Source: Struthio camelus
Lineage: Eukaryota; Chordata; Aves; Struthioniformes; Struthionidae
Assembly: GCF_040807025.1 (NCBI RefSeq)
Contig: NC_090951.1
Location: forward strand, 4,402,001-4,466,000
Length of the DNA stretch: 64,000 bases
Direction of reading: 5' to 3'
The notes under the pieces are model-generated. The model had not been told where the DNA came from. It did not search any database and was given only the letters and a program-made list of their open reading frames with translations. This document shows, in pieces, positions 1-15,323 of this stretch. The position numbers were made by a program, and so were the translations under genes. How positions within the stretch are numbered: the stretch's first letter is position 1; each line of letters starts with the position of its first letter.

Positions 1-3000
1 TATCTAGCTAGCCACCTCCCATCCTACTCTGCATCTTCTTACTGTGCTGAGGATGAAGTCAGTCCCAGTTCTCAGCAGGCTTCTGGCCACCATGGGCATG
101 CAGTGCAGGACATCCTCCTCATTATTTGCCATCCCCGTGTGATGGCAGGTGACAGGGGTTGGCAGGACCACAGTGGGTATGCAGAAAGGACACAGTGACC
201 TTCAGCTCTTCTAATATGGGTGTGTATCACTTTCCCACTATGATAAAGCTGAGATCAGTCCCTTTCACGCCAGCTCTGCTCAACTGTTATTGTTTCCTAT
301 ATGTGGAGGTGGAAACGTCAAATTTTAGCCCAGATTTTCTTTTTTCTTATTTTGTGGTTTTCAAGTACTAAAACTGACTAAGAGGAGTAACGTGTCCTCT
401 ATAATGCTCAGAAGCAGCTGCTTTCATGTGATCTCACAGCCCACTAAGCAATGCCAGGCTTGAAGGTGTTACTGGAGGAAGCATTTTTATTGCCAGGATT
501 CCTCGTGTCTCTGGGGTTGAGGCACCACAACAGACTGCTACCACTACCCGGAGCAACAGCAAAAGTCTCCTCTCAGCTATTTAGACCAAAACTGGCTAAG
601 TTTCATGTTAAAATGGATTTATGCTCATTTATGATTTGCATGGGATTTTATCACAGCGTGCAAGTCTTCCTTTTTTTTTCTGCCTCAGTGCAGAGAATTC
701 AAACCCAAACACATTTCTCTTTCTGCCTGCTTCATCTTTCTTGTGCCAACACTGGCACAAGCAGCTCTCTTCCAGTACTTTCCTTACCAGACCAGCAACC
801 TATGCACTTCTTCTGAAACAGGCTGGCTTTGTTTTTCTTTACAGAATAGGCTGATATACCTGGCACTTGACTCTCTTCACTCCCTGTGGGCATGAGGCCA
901 GTGATGACACACAGTAATGGTGAGAGTCATTAGACAAAGTCATTGCAGAAACCAGCTGCTAGAGACAGGATTTTAAATCTCATCACCTAAACTATGCTCT
1001 GTAATATACGGGATTAGTTTAACAAATCTGAGAAATATCGAGTGAGAGAGACCTGGTAGGCAAAGACTCTGATCCTATGAAAAAAATTGAGCAAGTGTGC
1101 CGCTATGATGCCATTAGTGGTTATGCTGATTACATTAGTAGTTTTACTAAGGAGATGATTTGTACATGTAGTTATGACAGAGGCAAAAGGTAAACTTCAT
1201 CTTACAAACACATCTAAAAAGGCAAGACCTTCAAAGATGCAATGGATATCTAATTTACACATGCATTTGTCTAGAGAATAACCATCTGTACCTTTACCTA
1301 AGAAATTGCACACGACCTGGTATCAGGCCAGCCAAAAATCAGGTAGCCTATTATTAGCACATTCTTCTCAGTGGATCTGTTATGAGCCCAGTAGTACTGT
1401 GGAAAGAACAACTTGGCCTAAAACATTTTTCCCATTCTTAAATGAGGCCTTGCTTAACAAACAACTGTCATAAAGATTTCAGATTTCCTAAAACTGAAAT
1501 GATTCTCTGAACTACTGGATTTAGAAAAGATTCGATACAAAAAGATGAGTCTGACAGAAGAATTTCTTTAAAACATCAGTTATACTTGTGCCAGCCTGCA
1601 CAGCAACATTAAAAAAAGAAAAAAAGAAACAAGGGCTCCATGATACAGTCACTTGTACCTTAATATAATGTGAATATCTGATAGAGCAGAGAAATTCAAA
1701 AGATTAAAGTCCTTTTTTGCAAACTTATGACCCACTTGGAGGAACTTGAGGGAGACAACACTTTGGTCCTCTTGAAATAAAATCTAGGAACTAGTAAGAA
1801 AATCCCAGCAGAAATTACCAGACTCTCAAAGACATATCATGTAATTTAAAACATCTGTTGGGATACTGAGTGAGGGGAAAATCTTCCATATGAAATAGAT
1901 CAGGAATTTCTGTTTAAACCTTGTTTTTTAGAATTCTCCTAGGAAGGGATTTTCCTATTACTCTTACTTTTTTAAAGTATGATATTCTCTTCAAAATCGA
2001 CAGCGTTTTACCTAGAATCTTATTTTTCTCCAGGGGATTATTTGAAGTACTAGATAAAAATAATAAGAACAAAGAATAATTTTGTATACCTAATTTCTGG
2101 CTTCTTTAGTTCCTTTACTCTTCATGGGATGATTTTGCAAGAATATTGCATGTCCTTTAGCTTCTTCTTCTAGAAATACAAGAAAATGGGTAAATAATCT
2201 GTCTTTCATTTTTTTAAACAAAAATAAAAATAACTTCACCTTGCCTTCTATTTTTGCCAGAGCACTTCAGAAACTTAAGCCTTCCTACAAACCGCGATGA
2301 GGTGCTAAGGGCAGAAATAAATAGAAGTGTGTTTATTACATTGTAAACATAAAACAAATAGTGACTTAGTGGTTGCCAAAGTGTCATTAGTGATGGGCAA
2401 ATCTCATGACAGCAGCAGCATCCATCAGCTGATGCCCAGCACTCAACACTGCATATACAGCATAGCATGAGAGCCCAAAGCGGTGACCACCATGCCTATA
2501 CGGCAGAGTTATGACACAAGCACTTTGAAGGGCACCCAGTCTGCTTTTAGGAGACTCCAAAAAGCCTTGATGCAATCAGTGCATCCCCCATCACTCCTCA
2601 AACTGGGACCCATGCCAGTACATAGCTGAAGTCTAACCATTTAAACCACAAGGAATTTCTCTTGGTCCAGCCAGGAGAACTCAAATGTTCTTTTTTTTTT
2701 TTTTTTTTAAATTCTGGGCCTGGAATTTCTCAAGAAAAACTTTGTAATGACAGAATGTCTCTGGGAAAAAGTCTCGCCTGTCCCTGCCAGAACTGACAGA
2801 GACCTGAGCAGCTATCAAAGCTGTAAGGATTTCTGTGCATCCTCCCCTCCCCGCCACCGCCCGCCACCCTCAGCTTGGTCTCCGCTACCACGAGGAGATG
2901 AACACAGCCCCTTACCCTGGGCTGGAATAGGCTGCAGCAACCGCTCTTCACTTTCCAGAACGGGCAGGTTTAGGGACATAGTGGATGCCTTGCTTTCAGG

Positions 3001-6000
3001 AGACAGTGATCAATGATACAAAGTCTAAGCTCACTTTTAATCAGAGTTTTAAAGAAAAATCTTATTTTCACAGCTAGCTAAATTAGGAAGTATTTCTAAA
3101 GGAACAGGAGAGAGCATCACCAGGGTCCCTTTGGAAAGCTGGGCTAGAAATACTATGCTATTTGCTGTGGCACAGCCTCTTCCCAACCCCTCCAGTTTCA
3201 CTGAAATAACTCCTATCAAGCAGTAATTCGTGATTCTCGACTAAAGCTATAACGAATCCTGTGGGAATCGAAGAGAGAATTTTTTTTTTTTGCATTTCCA
3301 TAAATAGAAGTGAGGGAAGCAGAATTTAGGCTGCACTGCACACTGCCAGAAGGGTCTGCAGCTTCTCTGCTTTGTAGGATCATATTGCTCTGGGCCTAAT
3401 GCTAACGTATTTACACTGGGAACATCAGGCTGTGTGGAAATGGTGTCTTTTTTAATGACAAGCCACAGGAAAGTAAAGCCAAAATCCTTGGTAGGCGAAG
3501 CTGGACTTTTGGGCCACATTGAAAAGTAGCACTTAGGAAATGAAGAAACTTGAATTGGCATCAGTAACGGGGAAAATCTCTAAGACTGCTCACAAGGGCC
3601 TCTGAAAGGCAGCTGCTTGCAGCTGTGTGCCCCCATACTCCACCGCTTTGGCCGCCTCAGTTCCCCCCTTCGCAGTCCCGGTGCTGAACGGACAGTTCTG
3701 GGTCACCTTCTTTCTTGTCATTTTTATTTTTCTGGATAATGCTCAACTTTCTCAAGAGCTGAGACACTTCCGGTTAAATAGGCTGTTGAAGCAAGGATAG
3801 GTCTGTTAAGTACAACCACATCTTTAGTTGCTTAGTTATGCTTTAGCTTGCCACTGCATGAGAAACACTTCTTCCTTGCTGCTATAGGCTTACGCATATG
3901 CTATGCTTCCTTTTGAATCCACTAGTTGCATTACAGACACGAAGAGGGAATATCTTGAATCTTGATTTTCCTGAGGCTTAATTTTTGCCTGCAGAGTAAC
4001 TGTTAGTGTGTGATTAGCATTAGCTCTTGCAGATAGCATGAAGGTCAACGTGAGCAACATATAACAGTAGCAATAGTCACTTTTGATTTGATGCTCCTAA
4101 CATTTCCCAGTCCAACCACCCTAGACCTGCAAATACCCCAGGAGACTGAAAACTGACTGCATGTGACACATGCTATGTCTTCACTTGGCAATATGTGAAG
4201 GTGAAACCTGTGAAGGCAGCAAAGGATTTTTGCTGGTCTCTCTCCTGGTTGTTTCTCAGCAGTTACAGAGTTATGCAAGGGATGTAAGGAGTAACAAACC
4301 CCCTTCTTCCAGTCCAGAAGCTCAGATGGAAAGCTGTAGGAGTAAAAAATATACAGTTGCAGTATCTTGATTCTCAGCACTGATCCATGCACGAAATTGG
4401 TTCATGCAGCCTGGACGTACATCAAATTCTGCACTGTAGAAGCTGTGTTATTCATTGTTTCCAGAAAATAGATCTTGCAGCAGACAGCAGAGCCTACCTC
4501 TTTCTTTCTGCAGTTAGTCATGCAGACATTACTTACATTCTTCATTGGCTGATTTGGAAAATGAGAACGTTCGATTAATTATATCAGCCATTAATTATCC
4601 TGACCCTGGACAAAATTCCCATTTACAGAGAAAAGGCTGCAGAATCCAGTCTGACATGACTGGGGAGTCTGTTGTTCCTTCATGGGGTTACACAGCTCTC
4701 CTCAAAGAAAGGCATAAATCTTCCTACAGCACAGGGGGAAAAAAAAAGGCCTGTGGGCAGGAAACATACTGGGTTTTCTTTTTATGTCACATCCTTCTCT
4801 CTTAGAACATTTCCACCCTTCCAAGGGCAGGGCTGACATTATTTTGCTTCTAGGTTTTAGTTGTAATCCCCCTTTGAATACGCTGCCATTATCCTTCCCC
4901 AAGACTCTGCTCTTCCTGACACTGGTAACATTTATTTGTCATGGCTGGGGAAAAGAAGTGAACTGAATCACACATATCCATTTCTAAGAAAGGCTTTAAA
5001 AACTCTCCAAGATGCTTTCCTCTAAGCGTTCAAATGTATCATCTGAGCAGCTGCCAGACCACCGGCCATGAGGCACTATCAAGTGTAACAGCTCTTTGTT
5101 ATTTTAGATATTCCAACAGTTGGAAATAATCAAATATTGCTAGCATTCTGTGGAAAAGCAGTCTTAAAACATTAGTGACATTACGAGAAAGACATAGGAC
5201 TTTCATCACATAATAGTGGGCAAGATCTTCTTCAGATCTGTTATTTCTGCCACGTTACTTAAAATATCACTGGAAGAAAACAACTGAAGTATCTTTACTG
5301 GAGTAGATACCAAAAACATCTTTGCTTCCATTCCCTACCGGACTTAAGTAACAGGTTTTTAAATAAGTACAGCTACCAAAAAAGATGAAAAATGGAAAGA
5401 CTTTTACAAGTTTTGAACATTTTGGATCATGTTAGCCGTGGGGCCTTGATAAAAGTGCACACTTTTCCTAGAAGCATGAGAAAAGCATTACCTAAACTAT
5501 ATATTTGCAAGGAAGTAGATACTGCAGAAAGCATTATTTTATAAATATCTGCCTGTTTTCCTAAGTCTTGGTGTGCCTCCCCTTTGCACAGATGTTGCAT
5601 ACATATCTTTCTATTTCCTCTGCATATGTCAGAGGCTGCAATCGCAGCAGCTCTCGTTCTAGAGCCTCCACTTTCAGATAACAACCTGTGACAGGCTCAG
5701 TGAAATTGGTAAGAAAAGAGCTAAATCTGTTAGGAAGGTCTCATCTGTGTCTACCTGGTCAGTCATGGTGGAAGCCTAAGAAAGCCCAGGATAGTACCAA
5801 TTCAATACCTCAGCACATAGAGAACATTTGCATTTTAAAAATTCACTTGTATGTGCTGGATAGACATCTTAAATGAGGAAAAAAACTCCAGGAATTTCGA
5901 TAGATGGGTGGAGTCACCTGGTTTTAGCTGGTTGGAAAGATGGCTGTTATTTATTTTAAAAGAGTAATGCCAATGAAACATCCGACGGTGATAGACAGCT

Positions 6001-8934
6001 GCAGAGCAGAGGGCTGAGGAATACCAGACTATCCTGTCCTTAAGCCATTCTCCTTCTTTTCTTCAAAATGCCGAATACTAGCAGTCACAGTTTCTCTAAA
6101 CGCGGACTTGCATTGAGCAGAAAATACTACCTGCTGCTTTCATTCTTGGCAACCTAACGCAGATTAAGCCAATGTTATCAAACAAAGACTGCCAAAACGT
6201 AGTCCTCTTCTTCACCCTGAAAAGTTTACAGCTTAACCGAGATTAGACAAAAAAATTACAAGAAAATGAACAAGGCAGATAAGATACGCAACACTTATTG
6301 GAGCAAATGTGACAAGGAGGATTTCAAGAGACAATACTAAGAGAGGATTTGAAGGAAAGGCAGAATCTACAAATTATTACAGTTGCTAGGGAAATCAACT
6401 GGGAAAAAAAATCTCCCCCCCCCCCGCTCTTTAGTCTGAACTTTTGTTGAGAAACAGAAATGAAAACAAAGAACCTTTTGTTTTCAAGCTGTGTCTAAAG
6501 CATTTTCGCTGGTTTTGACGACCTTTTGAAGGAAAGGTTTTGACAGATCTTGTGATCAGCCTTACAGAGAGACCGACGAGGAGGCCAGCTGCTGCAAATG
6601 AGAACAGAGATTGCAGGGTAGGGTGAAGACGTTGCTGCGAGCCACCAGCTAGGAAGAACGGAGGGAACAACACAGGCAGTAGTTAGCAATGAGACCAATG
6701 ACCAGTGACCCACAGTTTGGTTTTCCCAGAATTTTTTTCATTTGAGTTTGGAAATTGTCTAAAATACTCTTTTTTTTCCAACTTTTTAATAGATGTGTGA
6801 TGGAAGAGTCTCCACAGCATCTCTTCCAGCCAGCCTAGCAGATAAGCCTTTTTGGTACAACAGCTCAAAGTCATGCATACAAAAACGCAACATGCCCCAG
6901 CAAAACAAAAATCAGAGCGAGAACAAGGGAAGGGCCAAGTGCTCGGTCCCTTGCGACACAGAGACATGGAGATCTAAAAGCCAACGCTGACGTAAAGTTA
7001 CCCGTTCTCTCCCTGCTTTCACAGCTCTAGCACCAAAGCAGCATGAGGGTCACAGGAGGGAAAAACTCGTCCCAAGCACAGTGACTCTCAGGGGTTCGAT
7101 GCAAAGCAGTGGGAGGATGACTATGTAATGAAGGTATCAGGGGAAGGAGGCTTTGCACCATTAGGTGCTCTGTTCCCTTGCTGATGACGCGGAAGTCGCA
7201 GTGGTGTTACCTGAGTAACACACCAAGTACCTGTTACCTGAGCACTTTTCACTTTCTCGTTTTGCTTACAGACAGCATTGTCCACTCAAAGCTGCACAGT
7301 GCAAGGAAGCTCCGTGATAAAGAAACCAACCACTATAAAAGAACACTTCAGACAGACTAGGTTAAAAAAACAAATAAATAAAGAAGATAGAAACACTGTC
7401 TCTGGGCATGGACACTGAGCACAAGAAAATCCGAGTTGCCTAAAGAAAATCTCTAAGCCCCTCTGTCTGCTTTTCGAGGTGTGAAAAGAAATTTACTGTG
7501 CATGCAGAAATTATTCTCAGCTCTGCTTCATGAATAGCCAGGAAATAGCCTTTTAAAAGTCACTCTCACTTTTAGAGGGAGAAAGAACATAATCTACCCA
7601 AGTATTCTGCCTTTGAACGGGGGTTGATCCCCGCCTCCCTCTGGTCCCTGATCCCAGACCCAGCCGAAGCACGGGGAACTGCAAAAGCAGCAAACGAGCA
7701 GCAGTCACCTCTGCGTGCTGCACCAGCTGCAGGAGGGAGCTGCTGAAATAAGACTCCCATCAAATACCGTGTAAATCTGCTCCCAAAACTGCTTCCTGAA
7801 ATGAAACGTCCCTACCTGGGACAGGGCAACTGCAGTGACGTATGGCTGGCGAGCAGCTTGAGGGAGGCAGCGGGGCGCGTTGCCCACCAGCAGGTCCATT
7901 TTGCACTTGAAGCATTTGCCAGCCTGTTCACGAAGTCCCTCCTGCTCTGAAAGCTTTCCCGCCTCCGAGCAGATTCTCAGCTTGGAAAATAGGGAAAACT
8001 CCCAGGACAAACTAGGTGCTTTCCCATGCTGGGAACATTTTCTGCCTCACTGGCTGCATGAGGTACAACTCTACTGGGGACCAGGCAGTCTCCCTGCAGC
8101 CACTGTTTCCTAGAGGGTTGATGGGCCCATCAGGGACGAGTTATCCCTTCAGGGCCCAGCAATATACCTGTCTCTCCCTTTGCACAAAAGCTAGGAGATG
8201 GATTATTTTGCCACTGGGCTGCAACACATTCCTGCCAGCTGGCCTGCCCAGATGATCTTACTATGGCTCAGCCAATCAGTTCGTTGTCCTGTGGTAGAGC
8301 CATAGTCTTTACAAGCCCCCAGGGAGATGCTTATTCCCCTTTTGGGATGAAAAGACTAAATTTCCAAACTGCGAACTCAAGGGCCAGCCTGAAAAAAAAA
8401 GCCACATCCTCTGTGAGTCAGGTGCCAGGGTACATGTGAAACACACGCTAGTGTTGTGGTTACACTGAGCTGTGACGTGATATACTGGGCAGATACCCCC
8501 CGCTGCTACATGTCCCATGATTATGAATATGCCAAGGGGAAATCCTGTCCTAGCAGCCCCAGTTAGAGTTAGCAGCCTCTTGGGGGGGGTTGGAAAGGAA
8601 TATAAATACACTTGTGTTTATTCAGAAATAAATATAAATAAACATGGCATTTTGCCTACAGCTTCTGGCATTGACGTGTGTAAGGCTTTTGGGTGGTACG
8701 GCGTGATGCAAGGTAGCTAACTGAAGCCTTCCAAAGGGGAGCATCAAAGGCAAAGCACCAGCCAGCACATTTGGGGAAAATCTGTACTTGTCTCCAAGCC
8801 ACAGCAGTTATTCAAAGCCCTGTGTAAAGACATTTTTCTTTCCAACAGTTCATGATTTGTGCTAGGTTATTGTTGGCCACCCTGTTATTTGTAGATAGCT
8901 CCGCATCTGTTAGCTAGTAAAGAAGGACATTGTT

Positions 8935-8963
8935 CTCTCCTCTTCTCTCTCTCTCTTTCTCTA
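8935..8963 (+). repeat. pyrimidine (TC)n tract
   Basis: A TC-rich run ending in CTAGGTGGG. It looks like a splice acceptor (polypyrimidine plus AG), but no open coding frame of note follows, so only the low-complexity tract is called. Confidence 0.8.
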
Positions 8964-11900
8964 GGTGGGATCGTTCTGGAAAGGACACCCTGTAGGTTAA
9001 ATAGGTTTCACCTTGCCCTTTAATTGTGTTAAAAGTAGGATGGCCAATGCAACACATACATATATAAAAGAAAGACATAGTTTCAGGATTGATCGCTACT
9101 AGCCCTCATTTACTGCTTTCCGTCTGTTGGGTCAAAGCCCTCTTGGTCATTCTCACCAAATTCCCCAGGATGACCAAAAGCAGTCCAAAATGACAAGAGC
9201 AAATGTACCTTGACTGCAGCACAGCTTACTTTTAATCAGCAGAAGTTTTGGGGGGGGGGGGAAGAAAAAAAAAAGAATTTGTTGACATGAAACATGTGGA
9301 GTCACTCATCTAGTATTGTGTAAGAGCCATAAATCTGTCTAGAAATGAGGCATAAAATGCATCATTAAAATGTATAATCAAAACTACAACATCATTTTAA
9401 AATTTATGGTAGGTAACTTATGGAGAACATTAAATGCCTGACCTTTAAATCAAATGCTGTTCAGCTATGTATTTCTACAAGCATTTGTATAAAACTCCTT
9501 TCTCTTCTCACAGCTTGGGACAAGGCCACATATGAAAAAACACATACTACTTTCTGTAAATTTGGTATTTACAGAAATGGCAGTGAAAAATATGTAATCT
9601 GAACGATAACCCAAGGAGAACTGGGTTTATAAGAGACCCAGGTGTAAGGTACAAGACACAAATGGCGACATTATTTTTGCTTCCAGGTCATCACGCTTGG
9701 TTCAGATCTCAAGCTCATCTCCAGGAATGGAAGGCAAGGGGATGGCAGAGCAGTGAGGAACCTTCAGATCGAGCTACCTGCCTTAGTTCTCCCAGTCACT
9801 CTGCAGCAAACCCATAATTTCCATCTTCAGGGACCTCTGTAACTATTTGGAAGTCTGATACCAGAACCATGTTTCATTTTGTCAGATGATTTTTAGAGTA
9901 GTGATGACCCATTCCTCATTAAAACCTGGCAGAAATCTTTTCCTTTTAATATTTTCCCTGGAGATAGGGACATGGAGAGTGGTAGTTGTGATCCTTCCAC
10001 ATTACATGGTGCCAAGACTTTATCTTATCTAAGTTTCTCTGCATCATGAACAAACCACAAATTGCCTAGCATGATCATACAGGAGCTCAGTTAATTGGCA
10101 ATGATCCCTCAAGAAAAGACTACAACAAGTCATGCAGAAAAGCTTCTTCTACCCATAGAAGAAACAGCACGTAAGAATCACTTTGAAAACAAACCAAAGG
10201 CTCTTCTTTTTTTTGCTGATATCTTTTGTCGTTGGACTTCCTGAAGTAGTTATCTGGTAACTCTCGGAAGACTAAGAAGTGAAAGACAGCCCTTGCACGT
10301 AGCATGGGGAGAGGTTAATGGCAGATATCTACAGTTATGAAACTGTTTCATCTAAACTGTAGCTGTAATATGTCTAGGATGCTCCTTGCTTTCTCCTTGC
10401 TGCTTGGCTCATAGGGAGACAGTGTTGTGCAATTGTTCATACGCAATTATGATCGCTTGCATTTCTGCCAGTTATAGTGGAAAGCATGGAAAAGTTTCTT
10501 GGCTAGGCACCAAACATACTCTTAAAAAATAATTTCAGAGTTTCTCTGAGGCTCGGCATCAGCATAGCTATTAGAAAGAGCTGATGTGTCCTAGATTTCA
10601 GTGCAGCAAAGCGCAACGTTGCTGACAACTTCCTTTGTCCATGTTTCCTGGGCCTGTATCATCGTGTATGTCTTCGCATGGGTAAGCCTCTGCTTGCCAT
10701 TGTTCCCCAGAAGACTGAGTGACATCTGGTTTTGGTTGAGTAAGAATATTTCCTTACATTGACAGCTAATTTGTAGCATACAGCCTAATGTTGTCCTAGC
10801 AGTGAATTTATGACCCCATTACCATCATATAGTAGCATCTTCCAAGCAAATGGAAACCCCTTCTGTCTAATCATCATGCCAAAAGCAGGTTTGTAGGCCA
10901 AAAGAGCGCTACCGAAGCATCCACCAGACAGCCTGAAAACTGTGTGAACAGGCTAATTCTGTGGCCAAAAATAAATACCCTTATATGAGTTAGAGAACCA
11001 AAAAGCTGCTAAAGCTATGGGCCTGACCTGTTACAAGCATGCGACACATGGACTAAAATCTGCTGAGTGGCTCCAAGAAAAAAACAGATATTGCTGCCAC
11101 TGGGTAGGCTGGAAGACCCTTGGGATTAATGAATGATCCAATAAGTGGAGCTGAAATCTGCTAAGCAGGATTTTACAGCTAAGCTCTCTACAGCCTCTGA
11201 GTAAGCAGGCAGCGTGTAGGAGTGCTGTTGCAGGAGCTATGCGACCCAAAGACTCACAGACTGGTGTCCGAGGCCTCCCTTGCACAAAGAGAAGAGGAGG
11301 AGATGCTACATCCTCCCGGCACAGGAGTCCTCCTCTCCCAGGCTGCTGCCTCTGATCCCGAGCCAAAGATCTGCCAAGTCGTCACCCACCTCCAGCCACG
11401 TGTGGGAGAAAGTGGAGCAGTTTCCTGGTGCCTCTTCCTCTCACTGCAGTGGGAAAACCTGAGCAAAGAAGAGACAAGCGACCCTTTAATGCCTTTCCCG
11501 GACACAAAAGGTTACTTTCAGCCAAGCCCCAGAAAGAAGCTGGTGCGATCAGCTATGGTAAGATTATGTTCTGCTCTTCCTTGCAAGATCAAGGAAATAT
11601 TAAAACAAAGTGAGGATGAAACATAGTAGAAAAAAGAGCATAAAAGCACAGACACAAGGCAAATTCAAAAAAAAAAAAAATCCACTAAATAGCCTATTAT
11701 CTTTAATAGCATATGGTCATATATATCTTCTTTTACAGACTTATTACACTATCTCCTGCTATCTGCATGTCACCCCATTGCTCACTTTCCAGAGTTTTAC
11801 ATGATGGATTGTCTCTTCCTTGGTGACACAGTGGTTTGGCACTTGGACTTGCAGGACAATGAATATTGATCCTGCTGGAGCGACTCCTGAGTCGAGCACA

Positions 11901-14900
11901 GAATGTCCCGTGCTGCAGTCCAAAGCTCGCGCCGCCTCCTTTTCTTTTTCTGCTCCACTTTATCACTGATGTCTTGGCTGCGTCTTCTGCTTTTCTGGTA
12001 ACTGAAGTTTTTTCTCTGACGCTTTTTCTTTCCTTTTTTTTTTTTTTTTGCTTCTTGTACTTTTGCCTATTTCCTTTTTTTTCACCAAATTTTCCTTTAG
12101 AAATCTGTTGAAATGAATAATCGTTACGCTGTGGCATCAGCTCGAATAATGCTGAACACGGAGCTGAGATTTATGTGAACTGAATGCTGAGACGGTTGTT
12201 AGGTATGGAAACTATTAAGATTCAGAGTTTGACAGTTGATTTTAAGCAAACCTCTCTAATCTAATCTAATATGATCCCTTTCACTATAACACCTCTGTGT
12301 GTAACTCTTGTCCATGATCTCACCAGCAAATGCAGGCACAAGGAGCTGCCAAAGAAGAGCAACCAGAACAGGGATTTAGATCAGAGCCCTCTGCAGTGCG
12401 ACACCACTGTACCCCCTGGCCACTGCATATCACCTCCCAATGCCTCACTTTCCCTCTAAGGTCCTTCAAAGTGCTTGGGGCTGGGTTTTGCACAGCTGAG
12501 ACCATCCAGGACTAGCGCTCACTTCCATAAGCATTTGATTTGCTCTGGAGCAAAAAGGTATGAGGTGATGGAGCCTCAGAACTTGTTTTAACTCTCTACA
12601 GCTGCATTTTGAAATGGTTTAGGCTCCAAGAGTTCTTTCAGGTGCCCAAATGGGAGCAAAGTCTTATCAGTCCAGCCCGCCTTCGCTCTTCATGGCTATC
12701 TACCTCCATCAGGGTGCTCTACTCCATAACCCAAAGTAATGCTATGGGCAGGCAACCAATGTACATAGTGACTGCCCATGGGCCCTTTGTCTAAAGTGAA
12801 TGCAAGGTAAGAAACCCTTTGATGAAAAAGGGGACCAAGAGAGTCCCCTTGGTATTAGTTACCATGACCATTTCACGTATTTCAGGACCTTTGGCCCATC
12901 TCTGCAGTCCCAGGTTCTGGAAATGAATTAGCTGATGCTTGCTATTTTAATTTCTTCTTCTTTTTTCCCCTCCGTACAGGATCTTCCTTGATTTAAAAAA
13001 AAAAAAAAAGCTCAAAAAGAGAAGCTAACATTTCCCCAGGGAAAAGACGTCATGCAGCAAGAATACAGAAGTTATTAGATTTTAAATATGCATTTTTTTT
13101 AGGCCATTCGTTTGGAGGCAGGTACTGCTTGTTTAACACTTGCAGCTGAAAGCTGTGGGCTCAGAAAATTCACAGCAGAGGCAGGAAGAAGAACGATTTC
13201 AGTGCTCTCTTCCCAAAACAGTGTTACCTTTGCTCTGCTCCCTTTCCAACATGAAAAGACGGAGGTCACTTTGGCACGTCGGAGCTGGATCAGATGCGAG
13301 GACATTTAGGGGAAGAGCCCTGTGCCAGTCAAGGAGGAGAAAAGTTTAAATAAATAGACATTATTGCTCCAACAAGACATGGCCGGGGGCTCTACCTTTT
13401 TGCCATTTCCTTGCGGGAAGGCTCCCTGTGCAGTGGCAGGGGTCGAGCATGGCCAGGCGAGGAGGAGCAAAATGCAAGAGACCTGAGCTCCTTGCCAGTG
13501 CCACGCCATCCCAACACTGAGTGCAGCGGCTGGCGCTGCCGTTGTCCTGCTGTCCTCGGGAGGTGAGCGGCATCTGGATTTTGGATAAGGGATGCCTCAG
13601 CGCCAGGGGTCTTTGCAGAGCTTTGACGGAAAGTGTCATGCTTGCAATTCTCTTTACATGAAATAAACGACATTGAGACTGAGCTTGGCCCTCTTTTGGC
13701 TCTTTGCCTGTGGAAAACATAACAGTATGCAATGTTCCTCCTGCCAGTGGATAGCCCAATAGCTATTTTAATTACTGTTTATGGTAACTGAATAGCAATA
13801 GAGTATTCAATAGCACATTTTTAGTTTCTTAACTCAGAGTCAAGACATTTCTTCTACATATTCCATGTGGGATGCTGGATTCAGGAATATAGTGGTTCAG
13901 CAGCACTGAAAATAGCTATGTAGTCATGACACATCTGCCTAGTCCCATCTGTATTTTAACCAAGAATCTCCCGAACATTTTTGGTTAGTTTGAAGGTCTG
14001 ATGGGACCTGAAGTACCTGGAGCTCTGAGCTTTTTTGAAGACCTCACGAGAATGAACCACAACATGGTAACCAATCAGCTGACAACTAGTAGAAAAACAA
14101 TTTTAGAAAGATCATGTAAAGGACGAGATCTTGTCAAAATTCATGCACTGATGTGAAGCTCTGCTGGGGCTGGCGAAAAGGAGCTGTAAGGCAAAACCAG
14201 AAGCACTGTTCTGTTGCCCTCAGCTGTCAAAGCATGCGCAGACATACGCACGACTGACACATCAGTGTTTGGCATGCTAATAACAGCACTTGGCATTGAT
14301 TACCCTCCTTTTCCTACTGCTCATCCTTCTGACTGGACTCACCCTTTCTGGTTTTAATGTCGTTAGCCCTCATTTTACTAAGAGATAGCCTAGCTATAGC
14401 TCACACTATTCACCTGCCCTCTCCGACTATAGTGAAATCCCGTCAATAACCAAAAGACACGTAAGCTTTCAAGCATGAAATGAAAGTCTAGGAAATACCC
14501 TGATACCATTGTCCCAGGGAAAACTGACTTTCATTTTTCTTCATTTCTCTAACATCTGGTACGAGTTGCTGGGGAACGATGCTCAGCTCAGCCTTGGACT
14601 CCTTCCACGCTGTGGATATGGTAAAAGAGTCAAGACACCTGTACCTAAAGGCAAGGCCATCCAAGTCTGCACAGAAATGCTTCCTGAGAGACATTATTCT
14701 TTTCAGACGAAATGTAACTATTAGGCCCTGACTGTACTGGAAAGACCATACTGTACTTCTTGCAAGAACTGGGATATTAATTTCTGGCAGAAATTAGAGT
14801 CAGGACAGTTTTGCTCTCCTAAAATTCCCCCACCCTGAGTTTGCAGTTGGTAGTATTAATCCTTATTCCCTCACCAAAAAAACCGCAAACTTAAATTCTG

Positions 14901-15323
14901 TTGCCTTGCCAGCACAGTCTGTCTGTGCAGCTCCAACCCCGAGTTACAGTGATGAGAGAATGTGCTGCAACGTTATATCTCACCAGGCCTAAGATAGCAT
15001 TATTTTGACCTCTTCAAGCCTTTAAAAACTGTCACACCTTGTTATCTATCCTGCTTCCCTGACGAAGACAGCTGTGCAGCAGGCGGCAAGCCACAAGTCC
15101 ATGCCTCGGATGCAATGCCAAGGAGGGGACATGCGCTGTATGCCATCTGTCCTCAGTCCACACTCTGAGGTGATAACATTAATCTCCAGAAAAGACAGGA
15201 TTGCACTAATAGGTCAGGCTATGAAATGGCACAACTGAAACAATATTTTTGGAGTCACCATCTTAGGAGCCACTGTGGGCTGTCTGCTCACTAGCCTCTA
15301 TGCTGGTGATTGCCCAGAAAGTG

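Noticed and set aside
7088-7105. GGGTTCGATGC considered as a tRNA B box
   Set aside because: The GGTTCGANNCC pattern fails at the end, and no A box or cloverleaf fits nearby.
8935-8970. Strong splice-acceptor-like sequence (TC tract plus CTAG/GTGGG)
   Set aside because: No downstream open frame with a donor or recognisable coding sequence; treated as microsatellite.
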